Origin: Pseudobacteroides sp035370245
Lineage (GTDB): Bacteria; Bacillota; Clostridia; Acetivibrionales; DSM-2933
Direction of reading: 5' to 3'
Assembly (NCBI GenBank): GCA_035370245.1
Contig: DAOOVO010000106.1
Location: 1-14,369 of the forward strand
DNA: 14,369 bases
Shown here: in pieces, positions 7,335 to 14,342 of the stretch
How positions within the stretch are numbered: position 1 is the stretch's first letter
Layout of the letters: each line of letters begins with the position of its first letter
Notes under the pieces: generated by a model
What the model saw: only the letters and a program-made list of their open reading frames with translations
The model's database searches: none
What the model was told of the DNA's origin: nothing
Program-made: the position numbers and the translations under genes

Positions 7335-8558
7335 ATGATTACAGATAACGCTTATGTTACAATTCTATTATGTAGCTACCTTGGAGTTAATAATGGTTAT
7401 TATAAACCGTATACTGCTTTGCAATGGAGTGAGCTTGGAAATAAAATTATTAACTCAAAAATTGGAGAGCCTGCAAAATTATTAAATATGGATAAAGAAA
7501 GCATTATAAATAGTATAAAGATAAGAGAAGAAGAAGCTGATAGAATTGTTAACTTACTTTCAAGAGGAGCAAATATAGCTTTCTTGTTAGAGGATTTAAG
7601 CAGAAAAGGAATCTCAATAGTAACAAGAAGTGATATAGAATATCCTAAAAAGCTTAAATCAACACTTAAGAAATATTCCCCACCAATTCTGTTTTATTGC
7701 GGAGATTTATCATTAGCTAATAAGATAGGGATAGGAATTGTAGGATCAAGAAATATTGATGATGAGGGGATAAAATTCACTCAACTTTTAGCTAAAAAAG
7801 CTGTAGAAGAAAAACTTGTAGTATTTTCGGGAGGAGCCAAAGGCGTTGATGAAATATCCGAAACTACTGCTTTAAATAATCAGGGATATGTTGTATCAAT
7901 ATTGGCAGACTCTTTAAGTAAAAAAATTATGAGTAAAGCTATACGCGATAATATTTTGAGTGGGAAACAGCTATTGTTAACTGCAAACAATCCTGATGCT
8001 CCTTTTAGTGTTGCAAATGCTATGAATAGGAATAAATATATCTATGCATTATCAAATGGTACATTTGTTGTTGCATCTGATTATAACAAAGGGGGAACTT
8101 GGGCAGGTGCTGTTGAAAACATTAAAAAAGGATGGGTAAATACATTTGTCTGGAATAACAACAAATATATTGGAAATACTGAGTTGATTAAAAAGGGTGG
8201 AGTAGGCATAGAAGACCTTAACAATATTTCCATTAAAGAATTAATAAGCAATAAAGTTAAAAGGATGGATCAGCTAAATATTTTTGATTTTGATAAGACG
8301 GATAAAAGGGTTCCGTTTGAGAGAGAAAATATTATTGGCGAAAATGAGGATGAATATAGCTCATCTGATTATGATGTTTATAATAAAGCAATTAATTTAA
8401 TGTTGAATTTATTAAAGGAGCCTAAATCCATAGAAGAAGTAACAGCTTCATTAAATATAACAAAATCTCAAGCAATTACTTGGATAAATAGGGCTCTCAA
8501 CGAAGGTAAGATTATTAAAACTAATAGGCCTGTTCGATATGTTGTCAATAATGAATAG
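7335..8558 (+). CDS. DprA/Smf-like Rossmann-fold protein with C-terminal winged helix (PsyrA/RqlI-like)
   Basis: The core (about 105-290) matches DprA/Smf. It shows YPKKLKSTLKKYSPPILFYC, the nucleotide-binding loop GIVGSRN (134-140), FSGGAKGVDEISE (164-176), a TANNPDAPFSVANAMNRN segment, and GGTWAGA (253-259). The C-terminal 55 residues look like a DprA-type winged helix (SIEEVTASLNITKSQAITWI). True DprA loads RecA on single-stranded DNA during transformation. This protein is longer at the N-terminus and is translationally coupled to a RecQ-PRTase, so it is better seen as the PsyrA/RqlI-type partner, described as a nucleotide-binding antitoxin. It could bind DNA ends or a nucleotide signal, which is inference. 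It is not the housekeeping dprA, which normally neighbours topA. Confidence 0.87.
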   Translation: MITDNAYVTILLCSYLGVNNGYYKPYTALQWSELGNKIINSKIGEPAKLLNMDKESIINSIKIREEEADRIVNLLSRGANIAFLLEDLSRKGISIVTRSDIEYPKKLKSTLKKYSPPILFYCGDLSLANKIGIGIVGSRNIDDEGIKFTQLLAKKAVEEKLVVFSGGAKGVDEISETTALNNQGYVVSILADSLSKKIMSKAIRDNILSGKQLLLTANNPDAPFSVANAMNRNKYIYALSNGTFVVASDYNKGGTWAGAVENIKKGWVNTFVWNNNKYIGNTELIKKGGVGIEDLNNISIKELISNKVKRMDQLNIFDFDKTDKRVPFERENIIGENEDEYSSSDYDVYNKAINLMLNLLKEPKSIEEVTASLNITKSQAITWINRALNEGKIIKTNRPVRYVVNNE

Positions 8559-8600
8559 GAGAGATACCGTTTGGATGGAATTTATTTATGAGGTATCGTT

Positions 8601-8689
8601 ATGGAACATAAAATAAAAACTGACAAACAAGATGAAATGATAAACATCCCGGATATTATTCGAGAAGATGTAAGGAACAGCAAAGTCAA
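8601..8689 (+). repeat. direct repeat copy B (yjbQ 5' fragment)
   Basis: This is the partner of 4788-4876, in the same orientation, 3.8 kb apart. The left edge coincides with the start codon (upstream bases are not clearly similar). The right edge is the junction with the acetyltransferase fragment. Confidence 0.85.
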
Positions 8690-8717
8690 TAAATTAAATC
8701 ATACAGGAACTATATGA
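8601..8717 (+). pseudogene. truncated yjbQ remnant (38 codons)
   Basis: The first 29 codons repeat the N-terminus of the intact yjbQ (MEHKIKTDKQDEMINIPDII against MEHTIKTSKQDEMINITDII). Identity ends abruptly after GCAAAGTCAA at 8689. The frame then continues for nine unrelated codons to TGA 8715-8717, overlapping the GNAT frame. All histidine motifs of the family are missing, so it cannot be active. Most mismatches are synonymous or conservative, so it derives from a related but separate yjbQ allele and not from a very recent duplication. Confidence 0.8.
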
Positions 8718-9106
8718 GATGGGAACCTCATAGAAGTATTAAAGAAACTGAATTAAAAATAAATGATTGGATTAATCTATACAAAAATAATAATTTTTAT
8801 CAATGGGCTATTACATTCAAAGATATAGACGAACCTATAGGTGCGTTTGGTTTGTTTGTAGTTAATGAAAATGGTATGACAGGTGATATTGCCTATATTA
8901 TAAGCAGGAAATACTGGGGGATGAGCATAGCAACGGAGGCACTGAAGACTGTGCTTAAGTTTGCGTTTGAAGTTGTGGGGTTTAATAGAATTGAATCCTA
9001 TCATTCAGTAAATAATCCTGCATCAGGAAAAGTAATGCAAAAGGCAGGTATGAAATTGGAAGGTTTGGCTGAACAATTGCAGCCTCCTTGTAACCCGAGA
9101 ACATAG
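8714..9106 (+). pseudogene. truncated GNAT (RimJ/RimL-type) N-acetyltransferase
   Basis: The translated frame shows the middle of a RimJ/RimL-like acetyltransferase: MRWEPHRSIKETE, PIGAFGLF, the acetyl-CoA loop region YWGMSIATEALKTVLKFAF, and RIESYHSVNNPASGKVMQKAGMKLEG. Family members are about 170-185 aa and start with an ERLxLRxW strand about 45 residues earlier. That part is missing: in frame, only YRNY precedes the ATG before a stop at 8690-8692. The C-terminus after EGLAEQ (LQPPCNPRT) also does not look like the family's last strand. The glycine of the WGxGxA loop is serine here. An AGGA at 8705-8708 could allow translation, but the protein is probably inactive. It is fused at its 5' end to the yjbQ remnant. 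Confidence 0.7.
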
Positions 9107-9120
9107 GCATATGTAAATGA

Positions 9121-9151
9121 TGCCGGGCTTTTGTGTCCGGCACCGTTTTTT
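9121..9151 (+). terminator. rho-independent terminator after the GNAT fragment
   Basis: TGCCGGG (9121-9127) pairs with TCCGGCA (9136-9142), with one G-T pair, around an 8-base loop. CCG and six T residues follow. It works in the plus direction only, since the other side has no T-run. It separates the plus-strand cluster from the convergent 4Fe-4S gene. Confidence 0.75.
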
Positions 9152-9158
9152 ATAGAAT

Positions 9159-9890
9159 TTATGCTGCATCTTTTTTGAGGGAAAGAATTTTTAAGGGACA
9201 ATTAGCTACACAGGTGCTGCATTTTATGCAATCAATATTATCAAATTGGTTATTATCCGAGAATTCCTTGTAAGGCTCAAGCTGAAACGGGCACACCTTT
9301 GCACATTTTCCGCAGCTTATGCACCTGTCTTTATCTGAAATTGTTACTTTCTTTTCTGTTTTTTTGGTGATTCCTAATTTTTTACCTAAGGAATGAGAGA
9401 GCTTTTGCATGGTGCCCATGGGACAAAACTGGCACCAGGTTCTGGGGTTTATAAGTATTGCAAGGGCACCGCCTACAATCAAAACCATTAAATAAGTGTT
9501 TGAGAATAAGGCGCCTAACTTATCCCAAATATCATAAGTACCCCAATATTGGGATACGGTTATAATTCTCCTTGTAAAGTTAGCCATAAAAAATATAAAA
9601 AATCCGATGATGAAGGGCTTCGATTTGAAGAAATCCGGTATCTTGGTATTCCTGCTTACAGGTAAAATTATTTTGTCAAACAAGCTGCCATGAAAACATA
9701 CATTGCCGCACCAGTATCTTCCGCTGAAAAAGGAAGTTATGGTCAAACCTGCCATCACCAATAATACTGCCAATCCTAATTTCGGCTCCCATAATCCGCC
9801 TATTGCAATCAGTACCGTCGCTATCCACCCGTATTCTCTTACGTGATTAAAGATTCTGTTAGTTTTAATGTAATAATTATTCTTCTGCAT
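9159..9890 (-). CDS. membrane-associated 4Fe-4S polyferredoxin, NapH/YccM-like
   Basis: This 243-residue protein has about three to four membrane segments (near 22-55, 92-112 and 132-148). Two short cysteine pairs lie at the membrane edge, WCGNVC (61, 65) and WCQFCP (153, 156). The C-terminus carries two ferredoxin motifs, CISCGKCAKVCP (190-200) and CIKCSTCVANCP (221-231), which would bind two [4Fe-4S] clusters. Such proteins pass electrons between membrane and soluble redox partners; the partner here is not visible. The first site has VCF where VCP is usual. The start at 9890 is set by GGAGG 5 bases upstream; a GTG at 9911 in the same frame would extend it by seven residues but lacks a ribosome binding site. 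It looks unrelated to the helicase genes and is probably resident chromosome. Confidence 0.88.
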   Translation of the reverse strand: MQKNNYYIKTNRIFNHVREYGWIATVLIAIGGLWEPKLGLAVLLVMAGLTITSFFSGRYWCGNVCFHGSLFDKIILPVSRNTKIPDFFKSKPFIIGFFIFFMANFTRRIITVSQYWGTYDIWDKLGALFSNTYLMVLIVGGALAILINPRTWCQFCPMGTMQKLSHSLGKKLGITKKTEKKVTISDKDRCISCGKCAKVCPFQLEPYKEFSDNNQFDNIDCIKCSTCVANCPLKILSLKKDAA

Positions 9891-9895
9891 AATAA

Positions 9896-9900
9896 CCTCC
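9896..9900 (-). promoter_or_regulatory. ribosome binding site fixing the start of the 4Fe-4S gene
   Basis: Reading the minus strand, GGAGG is followed by TTATT and then ATG at 9890-9888. This is a near-ideal Shine-Dalgarno sequence and spacing, and it favours 9890 over the upstream GTG at 9911. Confidence 0.7.
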
Positions 9901-9907
9901 TGCTTTT

Positions 9908-10024
9908 TCACATAACCCTAATATAATATGCCGGGAATTTTTTTGGTTCCGTGACTTGGTTACACAGGAGTTGCAGCCGATTGTATTCTTCTGTCTCCTC
10001 CTTGGAAGTATAGAGCGTAAGCAT
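9908..10024 (-). CDS. possible 38-codon small ORF upstream of the 4Fe-4S gene
   Basis: On the minus strand an ATG at 10024 opens a frame ending at TGA 9910-9908, only 17 bases before the 4Fe-4S start codon. The peptide (beginning MLTLYTSKEETEEYNRLQ, ending PKKFPAYYIRVM) looks protein-like. No ribosome binding site is seen before its ATG, and a stop lies two codons upstream. It may be the tail of a lost gene, a leader peptide, or chance. Confidence 0.25.
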   Translation of the reverse strand: MLTLYTSKEETEEYNRLQLLCNQVTEPKKFPAYYIRVM

Positions 10025-10036
10025 ATGTTTTTATTG

Positions 10037-10063
10037 TGGACAATTTTGGAACATTGTTATAAT
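10037..10063 (+). promoter_or_regulatory. probable promoter of the DUF7309/DUF6930 gene
   Basis: A perfect TATAAT lies at 10058-10063. Upstream, TGGACA (10037-10042) is a 5/6 match to the -35 box but 15 bases away; TTGTGG (10034-10039) gives an 18-base spacer with a poorer match. The start would be near 10070, about 50 bases before the ATG at 10119. Confidence 0.45.
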
Positions 10064-10118
10064 ATTAAAGAAAACACATGAATATGTCGTAGATGAAAAC
10101 ATTTTTATAGGAGAGAAC

Positions 10119-11126
10119 ATGAGAAAAGAAGCAAGTATTGAGCAATGGAATGAATTGTATAAGGTAACAATTAACATTAAAAAATTAGAGCCATGGAATT
10201 ATCTTTGGGATACGGATATTATCACAATCATACTGCCGGAATATGAAGAGCCATTTTATTGCAGCGTGATGGGTAAAAGTGGTCAATGTTTTGCAATTTC
10301 AGTATATAAAGGATTTGAAGCAATTCATGGTTTCTTTAAATTGTTTGAAGCTAAAAACATGCCGCCAATTCAATTGATGAGGTATCAAGATAATCTAACT
10401 TGTTATTTTGGGGATAGAGAAGAATTAAGCAGTAAGGAATTAAAAGTGATAAAAGATCTTGGACTTAAATTCAGAGGCAGAAACCAGTGGATTTATTATC
10501 ATTCTTTCAAGCCTAATTATGCTCCATATATGTTGGATCAGGATGAGGTTATCGAACTTACTTATGTTTTTCAGAATCTATTTATGTCGTTGAGGGCTAT
10601 GATTGAAAAAAATTTGAAAATTGATTTTGAAGAGGGAAATTCTTTATATAGAATATATGATAAAAAGCAAGATTTATGGTTAAATTTTGAAGGACCGATG
10701 CAAATTCCCAACAGGCGGTCAATGACTATTGTTATTGAGGATGATTTGTTAATTGAAAAAATGAAAAAGCAGAAGTATTTAAAGAATGCAGTTGAGTTTG
10801 ATACAGCATTTATTAATTCTGTTGTTGAAGATAAGAAATATGAAAGACCTATTATGCCAAAGTTGCTCGTTATTGCTGATAGCAAAACCGGAATAATGCT
10901 GCATTATAATGTAATGTTGCCGGAGGATGATGAGATACAGCAAATTGTTGATTTTTTTATTGATTTTATTCTAAATCAAGGCAAGCCAAGAACAATTTAT
11001 GTAAGAGATGAATATATGCAAGATTTATTATCAGACCTGTGTAAAAAAATTAATATAAAAATACTAATATCTGAAGAACTGCCATCAATAGATATGTTTA
11101 CAGAGAGAATTATTAGACAATTATAG
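10119..11126 (+). CDS. DUF7309/DUF6930-type protein of unknown function
   Basis: The N-terminal half (about 1-185) has a pattern I associate with DUF7309: ELYKVTINIKKLEPWNYLWD, then YCSVMGKSGQCFAISVYKGFEAIHGFF. The C-terminal half (about 195-330) resembles DUF6930, with RRSMTIVIEDDLLIEKMKKQ, PKLLVIADSKTGIML and KPRTIYVRDEYMQDLL. No catalytic motif, membrane segment or signal peptide is seen. Proteins of this kind occur singly in many Firmicutes; no function is known to me. The start is supported by AGGAGAG 6 bases upstream of the ATG. The family assignment is from memory of sequence patterns and should be treated as probable. It is separated by 124 bases from the next gene and may be independently transcribed. 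Confidence 0.8.
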   Translation: MRKEASIEQWNELYKVTINIKKLEPWNYLWDTDIITIILPEYEEPFYCSVMGKSGQCFAISVYKGFEAIHGFFKLFEAKNMPPIQLMRYQDNLTCYFGDREELSSKELKVIKDLGLKFRGRNQWIYYHSFKPNYAPYMLDQDEVIELTYVFQNLFMSLRAMIEKNLKIDFEEGNSLYRIYDKKQDLWLNFEGPMQIPNRRSMTIVIEDDLLIEKMKKQKYLKNAVEFDTAFINSVVEDKKYERPIMPKLLVIADSKTGIMLHYNVMLPEDDEIQQIVDFFIDFILNQGKPRTIYVRDEYMQDLLSDLCKKINIKILISEELPSIDMFTERIIRQL

Positions 11127-11199
11127 AAAAAATATTAAAAAGATATTTACTTATATATCAAAATAAAGGTGAAAGTGTACATGTGGGTGCAATATTAGA

Positions 11200-11228
11200 T
11201 TGCAGACAGGATTATAACTGGTTATTAT
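11200..11228 (+). promoter_or_regulatory. possible promoter of the helicase-nuclease gene
   Basis: TTGCAG (11200-11205) and TATTAT (11223-11228) are spaced by 17 bases. The -35 box is a weak 3/6 match; the -10 box is 5/6. The start would fall near 11235, just before the ribosome binding site AGAGGG (11239-11244), leaving a very short leader. This is tentative. Confidence 0.35.
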
Positions 11229-11250
11229 AAGGGTCAAAAGAGGGCGCATT

Positions 11251-14250
11251 ATGAATAATATATGCAAAAATTTATTTAAGGCGGTTCACGAAGGAAAGTG
11301 GCTTTCTATCGTATACAGAAATCAAAATAAAGAAACCACTAAATATTGGATAAATATAAAAGGTATTGACCCCATTAAAAAAATGCTTTTGGTGGATGGT
11401 CTTCACCTTTTCCAATACACCCTACGAGAAATGAACATATTTATTGATTCCATTAAAAAAGCCGAGATTATTGACGGCTCCTATTGTGAAATCAATAAGG
11501 CGTTAGTGGACGATATAAGCTTGAATCCGGCAAAGTACCGAAATATCTTTCATAATGCAGCTAATTTCAAAATTCTTAACTACCTTTCCGATTGTCATAA
11601 ATTAGATACCACACCCTATAAATCAAATTATGACCTCATAAAATACTTTGACAGGGACTGTCTCATCTCTGGAAGCTTTAAGCTAAGCGATGTTCAGTTT
11701 AAAGAAATAATAAGCAAATTCCAGAAAAAAGCAACTGACAAGCAAGGGAAAAAGAGGATTGAACAACTTGCTGTCAATGTTCTTAGCATAAATACCAAAC
11801 AAGGCTTGTATGTGCTTGCCCATAAGAGACTTTACCTTGATGTGCAAAACAGGGAATTAAAAGCAGGAGACTCAACCACCATTTCTATGGAATTTACGGT
11901 GGAAGGCACAAAACAAACCATAAGGCAGTATTTGGATGAAGAAGATTATCATCTCTTGGATGATTTTGAAAAGAATCAGGAAATTATAAAAGATAAAATT
12001 ACAAGGTCTAATCCTAAGGTTTTCGTAGACGATATGCCCTATATAATAGCCATGGGCTATGACATTTTAATAAATTTGGATAAAGAATATGAAGCTATTA
12101 TTGAAATGTATCGGGATAATACTTCTGTTCCCATAAAAGCATTCTTCGGAGAACTTGTAAAGCGTCCTCCCAGGAGAAAAGAATATCCCATTGCACTTCT
12201 TAATAAAAAGGTTAACATCGACCAGCTGTGGGCAATAAACAATGCAATGAAATATCCCCTTACCTATATTCAAGGTCCTCCCGGAACAGGCAAGACCAAT
12301 ACCATTATCAATGCCATTACCACTGCTTTTTTTAACGACAGGACCGTATTGCTGACTTCCTACAACAATCACCCTATTGACAATGTTTTTGATGAATTTC
12401 AAAACATAAAGTACAAGGATAAACTTGTTCCTTTTCCCATAATTCGATTGGGCAACAATGAAAAGGTAACTGAAAGCCTTGATTATATTGTTGATATTTA
12501 CGAAAGAACCAAGAATACGGATATTTACGATAAGACCCTTGAAAAAAACAAGGGTGATAAGATAGAAAGAACCAATAAGCTTACGGAACTCTTAAAAAAG
12601 CATGAGAGGATAATCGAATTAAAAGAAAGAAAAGAAACTATCGAAAAACTATTAGACACCTATGATCAGTTTACTTTCCTTACAGACCTTCAGGGAAGGC
12701 AATTATACCGGGTAGAGAAGGAATTGCAGTCATTGGGAGAAGTGACAGATGAAGAGGCCCTTAAATATTTATCTGACGATGAAGAAGAGTTTTTAAAATA
12801 TCTTTACTATACTTCCGCCAAACACATAAAAAGGCTGGGCGAGCCTAAATATGAGAATTTGCTGGAAATTTTGTACTTAGATGATAAGGAGTCAAGGTTA
12901 ACTCAATTTAATGACTATTTAAAGAATGATGAAAACCTGAGAAATTTCTTAAGGGTATTCCCCATATGTGCCACCACAAATATTTCAGCCCATAAATTAG
13001 GAGAGCCAAAACAGTATTTTGACATGGTTATAATGGACGAGGCAAGCCAGTGCAACACTGCAGTTTCCTTGGTGCCGATTTTAAGGGGAAGGAGCTTAAT
13101 GCTCGTTGGAGACCCCCAGCAGCTTAATCCTGTAATACTTTTAAATCCCAAAGACAACCATATTTTAAAGCAAAAATATTCTGTAGCCGATGAATATGAT
13201 TATATAAAAAATTCTGTTTACAAAACATTTCTTGCCTGTGATGCCGTAAGTGATGAAATACTCTTAAGCTATCATTACAGGTGCCACGAGAAAATTATAA
13301 ATTTTAACAACAAAAAATACTATAACCGTAAGCTTAAAGTCAAGAGCAAGGTAAAATCGGATAGACCCTTGGTTTTTGTTGATGTACAGGATAACGATAC
13401 GGATATAAAGAATACTTCTCCCGCAGAAGCTCAAAAGATAATCGACTATATCAAAGATAACAGAGACAAGAGAGTAGGTATAATTACTCCTTTTGTGAAC
13501 CAAAAAAAATTAATCGAATCCATGCTGAAGGAGAACAATATTGACGATGTAACCTGCGGAACGGTTCATGCTTTCCAGGGGGATGAAAAGGATGTAATTC
13601 TATTTTCCATGGCAGTTACAGACAAAACTTCTCCCAACACCTATTCCTGGCTTAAAAACAACAAAGAATTAATTAATGTGGCAACATCAAGGGCTAAGGA
13701 GCAATTATTAGTATTATCAAGCAAGAAAAACATAGAAAGGCTCCACCATATGTGCGTCGATGACGATGATGTTTATGACCTTGTAAACTACGTAAAAACC
13801 GAGGGAGCAAGCAAGGTAGCGGAAAAACCAATGGCATCAAGGGCTTTGGGAATAAAGCCCTATTCCACTGAGACGGAAGAAGCATTCCTCCAATGTTTAA
13901 AACATGCCTTGGACAATGTTTTATACAATAAAAGAAAATGTACCGTCCACAAAGAAGTGAGCATTGCCCATGTATTTCAGGAAAACCTGACCAACAGCGA
14001 TTTGTTCTATACTGGCAGGTTCGACTTCGTTGTATATGAAAAAGTCTACGGCAAAAAGGAAATCCCTATCTTAGCCATAGAATTGGACGGCATGGAGCAC
14101 TACGATGATGAAACGGTAAAATTAAGAGACAGGAAGAAGGCCGAAATATGCAAGGCACACGGCTTTGAACTGATTCGCATAGAAAACTCCTATGCGAGAA
14201 GATATAATTACATTAAAGAAATATTGATAGATTATTTTACTAATAATTAA
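11251..14250 (+). CDS. WYL-like / UPF1-type SF1 helicase / DUF2726-like nuclease fusion
   Basis: A 999-residue three-part protein. Residues 1-75 resemble a WYL-type small beta-barrel (AVHEGKWLSIVYRNQNKET, ending FIDSIKKAEIID). The SF1B helicase core has Walker A GPPGTGKT (342-349), Walker B MDEASQ (595-600), GDPQQL (620-625), YHYRCHE (674-680), and then TVHAFQGDEKDVI and NVATSRAKEQLLVL, as in DNA2/UPF1/RecD-like enzymes. A charged, probably coiled-coil insert fills much of the 240 residues between Walker A and B. The C-terminal 110 residues look like a DUF2726/Vsr-type PD-(D/E)XK nuclease: Asp925 in GRFDFVVYE, Glu944 and Asp946 in AIELDG, and RDRKK (959-963). It probably unwinds and cuts nucleic acid; an anti-phage role is inferred. 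Codon choice (more CCC, GCC, AGG) looks unlike the 411-8558 genes. Confidence 0.9.
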   Translation: MNNICKNLFKAVHEGKWLSIVYRNQNKETTKYWINIKGIDPIKKMLLVDGLHLFQYTLREMNIFIDSIKKAEIIDGSYCEINKALVDDISLNPAKYRNIFHNAANFKILNYLSDCHKLDTTPYKSNYDLIKYFDRDCLISGSFKLSDVQFKEIISKFQKKATDKQGKKRIEQLAVNVLSINTKQGLYVLAHKRLYLDVQNRELKAGDSTTISMEFTVEGTKQTIRQYLDEEDYHLLDDFEKNQEIIKDKITRSNPKVFVDDMPYIIAMGYDILINLDKEYEAIIEMYRDNTSVPIKAFFGELVKRPPRRKEYPIALLNKKVNIDQLWAINNAMKYPLTYIQGPPGTGKTNTIINAITTAFFNDRTVLLTSYNNHPIDNVFDEFQNIKYKDKLVPFPIIRLGNNEKVTESLDYIVDIYERTKNTDIYDKTLEKNKGDKIERTNKLTELLKKHERIIELKERKETIEKLLDTYDQFTFLTDLQGRQLYRVEKELQSLGEVTDEEALKYLSDDEEEFLKYLYYTSAKHIKRLGEPKYENLLEILYLDDKESRLTQFNDYLKNDENLRNFLRVFPICATTNISAHKLGEPKQYFDMVIMDEASQCNTAVSLVPILRGRSLMLVGDPQQLNPVILLNPKDNHILKQKYSVADEYDYIKNSVYKTFLACDAVSDEILLSYHYRCHEKIINFNNKKYYNRKLKVKSKVKSDRPLVFVDVQDNDTDIKNTSPAEAQKIIDYIKDNRDKRVGIITPFVNQKKLIESMLKENNIDDVTCGTVHAFQGDEKDVILFSMAVTDKTSPNTYSWLKNNKELINVATSRAKEQLLVLSSKKNIERLHHMCVDDDDVYDLVNYVKTEGASKVAEKPMASRALGIKPYSTETEEAFLQCLKHALDNVLYNKRKCTVHKEVSIAHVFQENLTNSDLFYTGRFDFVVYEKVYGKKEIPILAIELDGMEHYDDETVKLRDRKKAEICKAHGFELIRIENSYARRYNYIKEILIDYFTNN

Positions 14251-14253
14251 ATA

Positions 14254-14342
14254 TGACAAGGGGAAGTGACAAGGGGACGGGGGTACTGTCATCAATTGTC
14301 CACGGAGAACCGTCCGAGACCACTGAAAAAGTGGCACTTTTT
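14254..14342. repeat. REP-like intergenic repeat relic
   Basis: A GC-richer block follows the helicase-nuclease stop. It holds two direct copies of TGACAAGGGGA (14254-14264 and 14267-14277). GGACGG (14275-14280) is complementary to CCGTCC (14310-14315), and the hairpin below ends the block. On the minus strand the pattern reads GGACGGTTCTCCGTGGACA, which I recall as a dispersed element in clostridial genomes, often near IS200-like REP-associated transposases. No transposase gene is present in the window. Confidence 0.5.
14320..14342 (+). terminator. terminator-like hairpin after the helicase-nuclease gene
   Basis: CCACT (14320-14324) pairs with AGTGG (14330-14334) around GAAAA, followed by CAC and five T residues. 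The overlapping AAAAAGTG/CACTTTTT symmetry gives a similar structure on the other strand. It may end transcription in either direction, or it may simply be the end of the repeat element. Confidence 0.5.

Noticed and set aside
7335..8558. Housekeeping competence gene dprA
   Set aside because: The fold is DprA-like, but the long N-terminus, the coupling to a RecQ-PRTase gene and the absence of topA next to it point to the PsyrA/RqlI-type partner.
8563..8597. GATACC/GGTATC inverted repeat after the DprA-like gene
   Set aside because: It has only six base pairs around a 23-base loop and no T-run; this is not convincing as a terminator or operator.
9891..9911. GTG start giving the 4Fe-4S protein seven extra residues
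   Set aside because: The extension would run through the strong GGAGG ribosome binding site that belongs to the ATG at 9890.
9958..9976. Possible CRP/FNR-like operator (TGTGT/GTCAC half sites, minus strand) upstream of the 4Fe-4S gene
   Set aside because: The half-site spacing is one base off the required symmetric pattern, and the halves do not match TGTGA/TCACA well.
10036..10045. GTGGACAATT shared with the reverse complement of the terminal repeat block
   Set aside because: A ten-base match with no flanking similarity is too short to claim a second copy of the repeat.
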